Source of the DNA: Pyropia yezoensis
Taxonomy: Eukaryota > Rhodophyta > Bangiophyceae > Bangiales > Bangiaceae
Assembly: GCA_009829735.1 (NCBI GenBank)
Contig: CM020618.1
Coordinates: 32,960,894 to 33,024,893 of the forward strand
Length of the DNA stretch: 64,000 nt
Direction of reading: 5' to 3'
Below the pieces are notes generated by a model. It saw only the letters and a list, made by a program, of their open reading frames with translations. It did not search any database and had not been told where the DNA came from. The position numbers and the translations under genes are program-made. This document shows, in pieces, positions 20,635-30,371 of this stretch; the first letter of the stretch is position 1, and each line of letters opens with the position of its first letter.

Positions 20635-20640
20635 TTTCCC
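20592..20640 (-). promoter_or_regulatory. E1 gag-pol -1 frameshift signal
   Basis: On the minus strand the gag frame reads GAG GGA AAC GCC TAG. This places the heptamer G-GGA-AAC (20634-20640) in the X-XXY-YYZ register two codons before the gag stop (20628-20630). After a 6-nt spacer comes a perfect 7-bp stem CCGCTGG/CCAGCGG (20621-20627 with 20592-20598, loop 22 nt). The -1 frame is open through the gag stop into pol, while the 0 frame ends. Confidence 0.75.
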
Positions 20641-22333
20641 TCATCCGACTCGGATGATGGAGTATCCTTGCCACTTGAGCTGGGGGAAGAGGTTTCCCCC
20701 TTCTCAAGCGTGGACTCATTCTCTGACTGAGGTTGAGTCATGGCCGTCACACGTGTGGTGTGCGGCCGGGTATCCGAATCAGTCCTCGGAATACCGAGCT
20801 TCCCAATACGAGCCAACAGGGCTCTCAGTCGAACGTCCAGAGTGGGGCATTGGGCTGCCCAGTGTCCCGACTTGGAACACTGCCAACACGGCCGATCACT
20901 CATTGACGCCGATGGCCCCGCTTTTCCCTGTGACTTATCAGGGATAGCGGCCACCATACCTTCCGTCTCTCGAGTTGAGGACGAAGGTACTGCAGGGTAC
21001 GTCCGCGTGTAGGAAGGCACCCTCGCAGTTCTGCGGAAGCGACTTGCTTCCACTCCCTGAGCTTCTTTCTCTCGTTCCTTCCGCTGCTCAGACACGAGCC
21101 AGCGGTACTCATCACCCTTAGTCTGGGCGATGCGTGCCAACTCCGCCAGAGTCATGGTCGGAGTATTACGCTCTCGCACAGTCGCTCGAGCTGCTCGTTG
21201 GACACCCTCCACAAAGCGTCCCTTAATGACTCCTTGGGGATATAGGAATCCACAGAGGACGTTCAGCTGACGGAGTCGTTCAGCGAACTCCCGTTCCTCT
21301 TCACCCTTACTCTGGGTGGCGCGGTTGAACTCTTCAACCTGCGCAGCCAAGGAAGCCTCGTCTGCGTGAAGACAAAGGATCCAATTAACCAACTCCAGGT
21401 AGGAGGTCACCTCACCCGGGTTCCCACCATGCCGACTTGGCATGACGTTCATCACCTCGGAGCGGAGTGGCTCCTTGGTGAAGTCCTGAAGCATGAAAAA
21501 CGCTTCAGCTTCAGAGACATCATTGTCATCGCAGGCTTTTGCGAACTTCCGCAAAAACTGGAAGACCTTCAGGGGTGGTGTCCCGTCCCATTCTGAACGG
21601 ACCCCGAAGGATTGCGCAACGTGTTTCTTGCGCCGGCCCAGGGTACGGGCCTGACTATTCGAGTAGGTCAACGACTTGTTGACCAACGCATATGTCTCAC
21701 AGTCGAAGTCATCCTTGAACAATGGATTATTCACCACTATCTTTCCTGGGACGACTCTAGTCCCAAGACGGTCCGTGTGAGTCACACGACCACGTCGGGT
21801 AAGATCCTCTTCACCCGACTTGCCACTTGCAGAGGACTCAGACTCTGAGTCCACCTCACGACGGAGAGTACGTCGAATCTCCCGTCGCTTCTGACGCCTC
21901 GAGGCCTGCTCAGGCGGAGGGGTGTTCCCCTTCAACGCCTTCCCCACCTCCTCTCGCACGACTTGTGCGATGGCGGTCATCGCCGAATCATCCATGACTC
22001 CGGATGATCCAGGTGGAGCTTGACTCGAGCTCCCACCTGGCCCTTCCGGCACCAGTCGTGGCGCGGACCCACCAACCCGGGGTACGGAACTCCCCGTCCC
22101 GTCACCTCTGCCGGTCGGCGGTCCCATGCCGAAGTGAGTGTCGTCACTCCCCGAAGAGGTTGCCGGAACCTGACGCTGGCTCGGCGCTCCCACCGGAGAA
22201 GGGCGAACTCCGCCCGTCTCTTCCGGGGACGGCCTGAGAAGGAACCTGGCCGACCGCCGTCGGGGTCCAACCTCTGGACCCACCACATCCGCACTGCCCG
22301 GCCTGGGTGGTACTCCGCCCGTCGGGGGAGGAC
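20628..22333 (-). CDS. gag: E1 gag, interrupted by E2 near its start
   Basis: Capsid/nucleocapsid protein. It has a low-complexity Pro/Gly/Ser N-terminus, a capsid-like helical region (F-Q-F-L-R-K-F-A-K-A-C-D-D-N-D-V-S-E near 21520-21570) and a C-x2-C-x4-H-x4-C zinc knuckle near 20865-20910. The capsid block matches that of E2. The frame as written runs on to 22403, but everything upstream of 22333 is E2 LTR. The native start is ATG 39614 in contig B, whose frame joins in phase at the duplicated AGGAC. The stop at 20628-20630 overlaps the frameshift signal. Confidence 0.8.
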
Positions 22334-22904
22334 TGTAGCATCCCTGGCCCCGACTTGGCGCCGACCCGGGACTACAACCAGAGGGCACCAGGTGCCAGAA
22401 CACGCCCGCCGTGTGGTGATGGTTGGCGGCCGTGGCCCGTGCCCGGCACTGGGATGCGGTGGACTACGCTATCCACACGTGAGAGAGGGATTTCTGATGG
22501 GTTTTTGCATACTTGTGAGGGACTTGATTTGAGAGAATTTGAGTGTGAGATTAGTGAGTGGGAATAGAATTAGTAGTGATAGTGGCCCCCGACCTGACGA
22601 GGTTAGACTCGGGTCGGGGCCACTCGGGGTTATGGGGGGGCTACCTGGCCAACGTGCCGAGGCTGCCCCAGATGCACGTTAAGAGGGACAGCGAGGCGCC
22701 CTTGGCCCGCGCCCTCAGGAAAAAGACAACTGCGCGTTTGCTTTCCTCTTCCCCGTGTGCACCACCGTGCGTCTCTGTTTGCTCTGCGAGCAGGCACGTG
22801 AGGCAACAGGCATACCATTCTCGTAGTTCCCCTTTCTGTGTTACCTGTCCCTTTCCCCCGAGGGATATTGACACGTGTCTGAGAGGATCGAGTTTTATAC
22901 CACA
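22334..22904 (+). repeat. E2 5' LTR
   Basis: 571 bp, TGTAGC...ACCACA, matching the reverse complement of 39677-40247 with about two differences, so E2 is recent. Left flank AGGAC (22329-22333) is the target copy. A strong hairpin, AGTGGCCCC..GACC against GGTCGGGGCCACT (22581-22594 with 22612-22624), lies in the middle. A TATAAAA box occurs only on the opposite strand, near the 3' end. Confidence 0.92.
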
Positions 22905-22908
22905 TATT

Positions 22909-22926
22909 TGGTGGAGCAGCAGGGGA
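22909..22926 (+). other. E2 primer-binding site
   Basis: TGGTGGAGCAGCAGGGGA, 4 bases past the LTR, matches the expected complement of a tRNA 3' end (...TCCACCA). The E1 site at 39299-39316 differs at only two positions. The tRNA is not identified. Confidence 0.6.
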
Positions 22927-23168
22927 TGATTGGAGTGTTTGAGAAGAGACATTTGGGAGCAGCGGTTGGGATGTTCCTGTTCTGTCTTTTTCTGTGGTTT
23001 GGGAATTATTTGCACCCGTTCACGGGAATCCCATTCCTGGCTCTCCAACCCCTCTCTTGTGGTCTGGCGATCTTTGGACACGCAGGCAACTGGACTGTGG
23101 CTGTCAAGAGACCAACATGGCGACCCTCCCTGGCACGACGGTGCCCGAAGGGGTAGACCCCGCGTCCC

Positions 23169-24878
23169 TTGATGCATCCCTGGTCACCGCGGGGGACGGT
23201 GCCCAACCCCGGCGTTCTCCCTACGGGTGAAGCAGACCTGGGTGTGACATCCGGTAGCGGACTGGAGTCCACAGGGGGCCAAGCACCACCTGCTCCCGTT
23301 CCTCCGGCTGTTCCTCCTGTGGGAGCCACCCCGGGGTCAACGGCGTTTGAGTCCGCTCGCAGCAGACGTCTCCCTCCTGTCGGTTCTACTCCTCAACCTC
23401 CAGGGATAGCCCCTGGTGTGTTTACTCCTGGACCCACACATGGCAGCTGGGTGTATACACCTCTTCCTGTGGGCACTAGCGATGCCAGAGGCACCGTTGT
23501 GACGGGTTCTACGGGTCTCCCTGAGACCTCGACTCCTGGGACCGGCCAAGCTTTGCCTCCCCTTGCATCCTATGGGGCGGGGAGCCCCAAGGCCGGTAAC
23601 CGGAGCAGCCGAAGGCGTCGGCGTCATTGCCGTCGCTCTAGCACCAGCGAGACCAGTTCCTCCAGCTCTGAGGAGGGATATGATTGGGATGCATCTCCCG
23701 GTCCCATCCGGCGCAGGCTAGTCGAGTTTGACTTCCCTGCCCACCAAGTGGGAGATGCCACCCTGAACAAGGTCACGTATTGGGGTAACTACCGGCTGGA
23801 GAACCAAGACCAAGGTTACACCCGGAAGATGGCCAAGAAGATGGCGTCCCTGAACCGGCGAATGCAGCCGAGCTTCGGGGGACATCCTAAGTTTTCCGGG
23901 AAGAGACCGGCGCTCATCTTTGCCTTCCTGCGCCGGTTTGTCAAGGCATGCAATGACAACGATGTGTCCGAGGGCAAGGCTCTCTACCTCCTGGTTAACT
24001 TCATGACCGGAGAAGCGGAACAGCGGTTTGCACAGGTTCTACCAGACTCTGCCGGACACATTGTCGGACGTACCGTCGCGAGTTATCCGGAGGCGGTCAA
24101 CTGGCTCCTGTCCAACTACGCTGACGCGGACTTTCTGCGTAAAGCAGTCGGCAGGCTGAACCGGGCAGCCATGGAAAGACAAGAGACTCCCGAGGCGTTC
24201 GCCCGTCGTGTCCGGGAGATGAGCGATGCTTGTGGCAACATTTACCCTGAGGACAGGCTCAAGATGATCTTCTCGGAAGGGCTTCCTGAATATCTTCAAG
24301 TGGATGCGGAGAACTACAACCAGAAACATCAAGAACATACCTTCCAGCAGTTGATGGCCTACACCCAGGGCAAGTACCGGCAAGCCAGGGCCCTCCAAGC
24401 TCCCATGGTATCAACTCCCAAGCCGTTGTCGCGAGTTCGACCCGGACCCGACAAGTATAAGGGAGGTGATAGCCCTGGACCGGTACTCGCAGTTGGCGAG
24501 GCCTCACCCATGGGGTCAGGGGACAAGTGGGGCGGCTTCGTTTCCAAGGAGCAACCATCCCTGGTCGCCCCCAAGCAAGTCAAGAACCAGCGGTTCCGGT
24601 CTTGTTGGCTGTGCCAGAAGGAGGATCACATGTCCTACCAGTGCCCGACCATTCCCAAGGACCTCCAGGAGAAACTCAAGCGTCAAGGACTGGTGTTTGC
24701 AAAGGCGGTCAACTGGGCTGACCGGCGGGCACCCTCCAAGATGGACAAGGCACAGGTACATGCAATCCGAGTGGCAACCTTACAGAGCATCACGGAGGCT
24801 CTGGCAAGGGAAGCTCCTACGGACTTCGACCTGGAGACCGAAACCTCTAAGGACTCCTCGGACCCGGGAAACGAGTAG
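23169..24878 (+). CDS. gag: E2 gag
   Basis: About 569 codons from ATG 23169. The protein has a Pro/Gly/Thr-rich N-terminus, a Ser-rich acidic patch (23640-23700), and a capsid-like region with F-L-R-R-F-V-K-A-C-N-D-N-D-V-S-E near 23930-23980. A C-x2-C-x4-H-x4-C knuckle (C-W-L-C...H-M-S-Y-Q-C) lies near 24604-24645. A better-placed ATG at 23117 is in another frame and joins this one only if the G run at about 23192-23196 holds an indel, so the true start is uncertain. The stop TAG 24876-24878 overlaps a -1 frameshift site. Contig B repeats the 3' part at 46782-47607. Confidence 0.82.
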   Translation: MMHPWSPRGTVPNPGVLPTGEADLGVTSGSGLESTGGQAPPAPVPPAVPPVGATPGSTAFESARSRRLPPVGSTPQPPGIAPGVFTPGPTHGSWVYTPLPVGTSDARGTVVTGSTGLPETSTPGTGQALPPLASYGAGSPKAGNRSSRRRRRHCRRSSTSETSSSSSEEGYDWDASPGPIRRRLVEFDFPAHQVGDATLNKVTYWGNYRLENQDQGYTRKMAKKMASLNRRMQPSFGGHPKFSGKRPALIFAFLRRFVKACNDNDVSEGKALYLLVNFMTGEAEQRFAQVLPDSAGHIVGRTVASYPEAVNWLLSNYADADFLRKAVGRLNRAAMERQETPEAFARRVREMSDACGNIYPEDRLKMIFSEGLPEYLQVDAENYNQKHQEHTFQQLMAYTQGKYRQARALQAPMVSTPKPLSRVRPGPDKYKGGDSPGPVLAVGEASPMGSGDKWGGFVSKEQPSLVAPKQVKNQRFRSCWLCQKEDHMSYQCPTIPKDLQEKLKRQGLVFAKAVNWADRRAPSKMDKAQVHAIRVATLQSITEALAREAPTDFDLETETSKDSSDPGNE

Positions 24879-24905
24879 GGCAGGCGCTCTCCCCAAGCGT
24901 CTTCC
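24866..24905 (+). promoter_or_regulatory. E2 gag-pol -1 frameshift signal
   Basis: The gag frame reads CCG GGA AAC GAG TAG, so G-GGA-AAC (24866-24872) is again in X-XXY-YYZ register, one codon before the stop. The -1 frame is open from here through the protease. A weaker stem follows (GGCGCT with AGCGTC, one G-T pair, about 10 nt downstream). The heptamer is the same as in E1; the structure is less convincing. Confidence 0.6.
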
Positions 24906-25705
24906 CGAATCTCCAACGGCAGGGTACTTCTACCCGTTCTCCCCTTGCGTACCGGGAGAAAGGACGGCAGTTACCTGCTCAACCGGTAGCCGCCTGGACA
25001 CCCTGTTTGTTCAAGGGGACATTGCTCGTCCTGCGTAAAGAAAACCTCAAGATTAATGCTCGTATGCATGTGGGGGATAGCCTCCCCCAAGCTGTAACGC
25101 CGGTGGTTGACACGGGAGCCGGACCAAGCGTCATCACTGAGAACCTGTTACCTCCGGGCTGGCGTCGACATGCCTGGAGAGCGCCTACCCGGACCCATAT
25201 CGTCGACGCTTCGGGTCAAACCCTACGACCGCTTGGCCGTCTTCCTGTCGCCATCTATGTCAACAATGAACCAATGCTTTTTCCCTTTCTAGTAGTCAAG
25301 ACCCTATCAGTCCCCCTCATCCTAGGCTGGGACTTCCAGAAGCAGCATGTCAAGAGCATCCTACCCGGAGAAGGGAAGGTCCAGTTCAACCATGGGTTTG
25401 TGTCACTGGTATTGGAACATCTGGACGCCAAGGTTCGTGTAGCCAAGAGCAAGAGGGAACGCATCCCACCCTCTACCTTGACTCTCTTCAAACCGGTGCT
25501 CCTACCTCCTCGCTCGGAGACCAAGGTTCAAGTAACGACCCGGATTGCAGGTCAATGCCTGATCTACGGACGTAAGGAATTTCTGGCAAAACACCGGTTC
25601 TACTTGGCCCACGGACATCACAAGAAGGTAGAAAGGCACACCCCGTTCTCGGTGCTAATCGTCAACGTGAGCCGGAAGCCAGTAACCCTCGCCAAGGGCA
25701 CCTGA
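24872..25705 (+). CDS. pol: E2 pol, first segment: aspartic protease
   Basis: Read in the -1 frame after gag. The active site V-V-D-T-G-A-G-P-S-V-I is near 25104-25136, followed by a flap and L-I-L-G-W-D-F near 25317-25337, as in retroelement proteases. The frame ends at TGA 25703-25705. After that stop the same frame stays open and enters the reverse transcriptase segment, whose first ATG is 25745. Contig B shows the same TGA in its copy (45954-45956), so it is not a random read error. E1 has a sense codon at this point. Confidence 0.8.
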   Translation, partial: RVGQALSPSVFPNLQRQGTSTRSPLAYREKGRQLPAQPVAAWTPCLFKGTLLVLRKENLKINARMHVGDSLPQAVTPVVDTGAGPSVITENLLPPGWRRHAWRAPTRTHIVDASGQTLRPLGRLPVAIYVNNEPMLFPFLVVKTLSVPLILGWDFQKQHVKSILPGEGKVQFNHGFVSLVLEHLDAKVRVAKSKRERIPPSTLTLFKPVLLPPRSETKVQVTTRIAGQCLIYGRKEFLAKHRFYLAHGHHKKVERHTPFSVLIVNVSRKPVTLAKGT

Positions 25706-25744
25706 GTTGGTACAGCAGAGCCTTACCGGGGATCCGCCCGTGCT

Positions 25745-26636
25745 ATGAGCAAGGAAGACCTCCTGAACCTGCAACAAGAACTGGCATCCAACTTGACGGC
25801 CTTAGACGTACCTCCGAAGCAAGAGCAGGCTGGCAGCGCTACTCCGAAACCCGAACAAGTACCACCCGGGATGCCGAAGGTCAAGCAAGAAAATGTCCCT
25901 CCCGACTTGAAGGAGGCACTGGAGAAGCTTCTCCAGGAATATCGGCACCTGTGGTCGGGAGAGCTGGGCAAGATGGACGCCACTCTACACCGGATTCAAC
26001 TCAAGCCGGAAGCTAAACCAGTGCACATGCAACCATATCGGGCTGGACCTCATCGCCGGGATGAGATTGAGAAGCAGGTTAACAAGATGCTCAAGATGGG
26101 ATGTTATCGAGCCGTCTGATGGCGAGTGGCTTTCCCGGTGGTAGTCGTCCCGAAAACCGGCGGTCACTTCCGTTTCTGCGTTGACTACCGGCGCCTGAAC
26201 GAGATGACAGTCAAGGACGTATACCCGATACCCCGGATGGATGATTGCCTCGACTTTCTGGTGATGCCACCCTCTTCTCGACGCTGGATTGTAATGCCGG
26301 TTCCTGGCAGATCCCTCTCGCTGACGAGGACAAGGACAAGACCACCTTCACGTGCCACCTGGGACTATTCCGGTGCAAGCGTCTTCCTTTTGGTCTCACA
26401 ATGCTCCGGCCACCTTCCAAAAGCCCATCGACATCATCCTGTCCGGGCTAGGGTGGAGAACATGTTTGGTCTACCTGGACGACATTATGGTTTTCTCCAA
26501 GACCCCAGCGGAACACCTGGAGAACCTTCGGGAGGTCCTGGCCTCCTGTCCAAGGCTGGAGTTACCCTCAAAGGCCGAGAAGTGCCACCTGTTTGAGACT
26601 GAGGTGGAGTATCTGGGGCATGTGCTGAGTCCGGGG
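25745..26636 (+). pseudogene. pol: E2 reverse transcriptase, start of domain (frameshifted contig end)
   Basis: Same gene as 44190-45914 of contig B. From ATG 25745 it reads well to about 26095. Then several one-base indels scatter the domain over three frames: F-C-V-D-Y-R-R-L-N at 26172, L-D-C-N-A-G at 26286, Y-L-D-D-I at 26470. The contig B copy is free of these, so they are probably errors at the contig end. Confidence 0.8.
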
Positions 26637-27136
26637 NNNNNNNNNNNNNNNNNNNNNNNNNNNNNNNNNNNNNNNNNNNNNNNNNNNNNNNNNNNNNNNN
26701 NNNNNNNNNNNNNNNNNNNNNNNNNNNNNNNNNNNNNNNNNNNNNNNNNNNNNNNNNNNNNNNNNNNNNNNNNNNNNNNNNNNNNNNNNNNNNNNNNNNN
26801 NNNNNNNNNNNNNNNNNNNNNNNNNNNNNNNNNNNNNNNNNNNNNNNNNNNNNNNNNNNNNNNNNNNNNNNNNNNNNNNNNNNNNNNNNNNNNNNNNNNN
26901 NNNNNNNNNNNNNNNNNNNNNNNNNNNNNNNNNNNNNNNNNNNNNNNNNNNNNNNNNNNNNNNNNNNNNNNNNNNNNNNNNNNNNNNNNNNNNNNNNNNN
27001 NNNNNNNNNNNNNNNNNNNNNNNNNNNNNNNNNNNNNNNNNNNNNNNNNNNNNNNNNNNNNNNNNNNNNNNNNNNNNNNNNNNNNNNNNNNNNNNNNNNN
27101 NNNNNNNNNNNNNNNNNNNNNNNNNNNNNNNNNNNN
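26637..27136. other. assembly gap, 500 N
   Basis: A run of exactly 500 N, a placeholder length. In the corrected order no sequence is missing here. Confidence 0.99.
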
Positions 27137-27728
27137 TAAGCAGCTGTGGCGTTACACTCAGCAGCAACCGCATGCGCATGTCCCTCGCAAGAATATCGTG
27201 TTTGAGGAGTACCTTGCCTGGTCGAAAAAAAAATCATGAGCTGCTCTGGTTATTGACTTGCCTTGACTTGAGGGAGTTGTCAAGTGTGAATTCTGGCTCG
27301 GATTGTCGGTGCGGCCTGCGCGGCGGCCCCGTGCACGGCTGGGGGGGGTGCCGCTGCTTTCAAGGGCCCCCGCGCCCAGCTGCAGCGCGCCCCCTCGCCA
27401 CTGCCCTGGTGACACCGCCGTTGCCCATCCCCTGCCGAGCTGGCGGCGGCAGGGTGGGGGGGGTAGCCGCCCGGACGCTGGTGGCGGCTGACCAGCCCAT
27501 CGTCGCCGTGCCACTCACGCCGCCGGGGTGGCGGTCGTTTGCCGGAGGCGGCCGCCGCGCTAGCCGCGATGGCGGCGGCAGCGGCCACGGCGGCGGATGG
27601 CGGCGACCGCGGCGGCGGCGGCACCACGACGGTCAGCGGGGGCGGGGGCACTCGCCGCCGCTCTTGCCCCTCTCCACCACCCCCACCTCCGATGGTGGCG
27701 GCCGTGGCCGTAAGCCTCATGGGCGTGC

Positions 27729-30371
27729 TCAAGGGGGTTCGGGCGACGGCGGCGACGGCGGCGGCACGCTGGATACGGCTACCAGCAAAGCCGGTACTGG
27801 CGGTGCTCCTGACGGACCCGTCCCCGGTGGAGGCGGGGGGGTCTGAAAGAAAAAAGTCGTTAGGGCAAGGCAGCGAATGGTCAACGTGGAGGTGGAGGCG
27901 GTGGCGGCGGTCGGAAGGGGGGGGGGGGGGGCGGGGGAGGCCGTAGCGGCCCTCAGCGCCGACACACCCCGCAAGAGCAACATGCATGGGCTGTTCACCC
28001 TCCGAGAGTCCCGCCACCTATGGGGGCGCCGCCCCGCGAGCTGGGGGCCTGGCGCGACGCGCGGCCGACCCCGCAACGCGTCCTGAGGGCGCGCGCTTGG
28101 CGCATGTCTGCATGTCCTGTACATATGTCACTGTACCGTACTGCACATACCTACATACCTACCCTCTGCCAAGCCGCAGCCCCCAGCCGCCCCTCCCGCC
28201 GCTCATCGGCCACCGCCACCCCGCCCTCGCCATCCGTTAGGGGCCCGCACCGCCGGGTGCGGGCGTCCGCAGCCCCCGCCGGCAGGGGCGGCGGCGACAG
28301 CAGTGTCGGCGGCATGGGCGGCGGCGGCGACTGTGGCAGGCCGCCGCTGCCGCCGCCGACGCTGCTGTCGCCGCCGCCCGCGTCGGCCGCCCCCCCCGAC
28401 ACCATGCTCATGGTGATTTCCGACAGCGGGCCATAGGTGGGGGGCCCGCCCCGCACGGCCTGTGGCGGAGGACCGCCGCCGCCGCCGCCACCCTTTTCCT
28501 TTGCACTCCACTCGGGGTGTGGCTGGCGAGCCGCGCCGGCGGGACGCCCCGCCGTTGGGGGCTCGGGGGTGTAGAGCGCGTCAACGGCGGCAAGGATGTT
28601 CTCCTCCATCGCCACCTCGGCTTCAGCTGCGGCCAGAGACCACGGCGACGGCGCACCGCCGCCGCCGCCGTCGACGCCGCCGCCGCCGCCGCTGCTGCTG
28701 GTATCGGGATGGGCGGCCCAGCCTTCCCACGCGGGCGCATTGTCCAGCGTCGCCACCCCGCGGGCCGCGGCGCCGCCCGCACTCGCCTCGCGGCCGTCAC
28801 GGGGGCCACTGCGAAACGGGCGGGCAAGGGCGGCAACGACACTGCAGAAGCCGCCGCCGCCGCCACCGCCGCCGCCACCGCCACCGCCGCCCGCCACCGC
28901 CGCTGCCCGCTGCCACTGCCGCTGCCACTGCCGCCGCTGCTGCCGTAGCCGCAGGCGCCCCGCCCCGGCGCCGACGCGGGCCCGTCGGGCGCTCGCCCCC
29001 CCCCGGCCGGCGGCCCGCAGCAGCACGGCGGCTGGCAATGGTGCGGGCACCAGCGGCGGCGGCCGCCACCATCACCACCACCCCCGCGACGGCCACGCCG
29101 ACAATGGCGCCCGTGGACAGCCCCCCCCCCTCCTCCCCCCCGCCGTAGTCATTGCCGCCAGCAGCGCCGCCCGCATCGGCGGCGGCCGACGCGGGCGGGG
29201 GGACCGCGGCGGCGCGGCAGGCGCGGCCGCGGCGGCCACGCACGGCGCGGTCGGCAGCGTCGGGGAACGGAGGGCCACCCAGGTGGCGCCCCCCGGCGGG
29301 GCCCCCCCCGGCGTCGTGCCCGCTGCCTCGGGGAGCGCCACGTGCGCGGAGCCGGTGGGGCTGACGCGCGAAAGGCGGCGGCCACCGCCGCCGACACGTC
29401 GGCGGCGGGCGGCCCAGTCGGGGGTGGCGGTGGCGTTGGCGGCGGCGGCGGCGGCGGCATCCGCCGGCCCCTCCCCCCCCCCCAGGCGGTCGCCCACGCG
29501 CGTGACACGCGCGCGGCGGTCCAGGTGGCGGCCGACGACACGATGGGATTGCTGGCGGCGGCGGCTGCCACGGGGTCGGTCCACGTCAGCCGCACCGCCG
29601 CGGCGGGGGTGTCGGGGTTAACGTCCCGGTGGCCAGTGAGGCCAAGCCGCCCGCCCGGCGGGATGGCAAGCGTCACCACGTGGTTGGGCGCCTCCCCGAC
29701 GGGCGGCTCGTACTGCAGCGCGCCATCCTGTGGGAGGTGGGATGGGGTGGGAGAGAAAAACGGCAAGGCAGCAGGAGGGCCGAGGTAGGGAAGCGGGCGG
29801 TGGCGGAGGCGGAGCGCCGGCCAAGCCATGGCTCGGGGTCGTCAGTCGACAGCGCCGCTGCTACGACGGCGCGCCCAGTCTACCTCCCGCCGCCCCACTC
29901 TTGGGCAGACCGGGATTCTCAGCCGGCAATCCCCGCCCCACTCACCAACACTCTCCCCCAACACGTGCAGCTTCCCCCCCCCCCCCCCGCCCCCTGTATA
30001 CCACCTCCATCTCCCCCCTTCCTCTTCCACGCGGCACGCACCACAAATACGCGGAGGGAGGTGTAGAAAAACTGGATCTCCACCGTCGCGTTGCACGCCG
30101 CCGCGGCCGCCGCCCGCGGCGCTGCCGCCACCACCGCCGCCGCCGCTGCCGCCGCTGTCGTCAATGCAACTCGTGCGGCCGCGGGACGCGCATGCACCCG
30201 CCGGCAACGCCGGGAGCACCCCAGCGAGCGGGGTGGGAGGTGGTCGCTGGGGAGCAGCGACAGGGGGCAAGCCCCTCTCGGGGAATGGGCGGTGGTGGTG
30301 GTGGTGGCGGTGACGGTGGCGGCGGAGGTGCCGGTGGTGGGCGCGCCCGTCCCCATCGTGGGTGACCTCAT
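27729..30371 (-). CDS. single-pass membrane protein, three exons (B copy)
   Basis: Same gene as 57363-60002 in contig C, described there. Exons by my splice calls: 30371-30042, 29727-28163 and 27842-27729. In this copy the G run near 28270 has five bases, which keeps the frame open through A-A-W-Q-R to the second donor; contig C has four and stops early. Conversely a C run near 29470-29480 breaks exon 2 here and not in C. Neither copy is fully open alone, but the damage is at different homopolymers. Confidence 0.5.

Larger units (their letters stand above)
13369..22333 (-). mobile_element. E1: Ty3/gypsy chromovirus, main part
   Basis: E1 is read on the minus strand. It runs from its 5' LTR in contigs B/C (38758-39296; 48437-48976) through leader and gag start (39297-39676), then gag, pol and the opposite-strand frame, to the 3' LTR here (13369-13907). 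The gag region is cut at 22333 by E2; AGGAC at 22329-22333 is duplicated as GTCCT at 39672-39676. The polypurine tract lies just before the 3' LTR (minus-strand GAGAAGGGGAAAA). The host duplication is ATGAT. Total length without E2 is about 9.9 kb. The two LTRs differ at about 6 of 539 positions. Confidence 0.85.
22334..26636 (+). mobile_element. E2: Ty3/gypsy chromovirus, 5' part (continues in contig B reversed)
   Basis: E2 is inserted in the gag of E1 in the opposite orientation to it. It starts with a full 5' LTR and primer site, then gag, protease and part of the reverse transcriptase, up to the N gap. Bases 24055-26636 are the same DNA as 45021-47607 of contig B, so the element goes on there in reverse: polymerase, integrase, opposite-strand frame, 3' LTR (39677-40247). 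Total about 9.6 kb. The last few hundred bases before the gap carry several one-base indels against contig B (for example near 26096, 26131, 26262 and 26400), typical of a low-quality contig end. Confidence 0.88.
24055..26636. repeat. A/B contig overlap, copy in A
   Basis: Near-identical to the reverse complement of 45021-47607. It ends exactly at the first N, and its partner ends exactly at the N gap on the other side of contig B. This is the signature of an uncollapsed end-to-end overlap. Confidence 0.9.
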
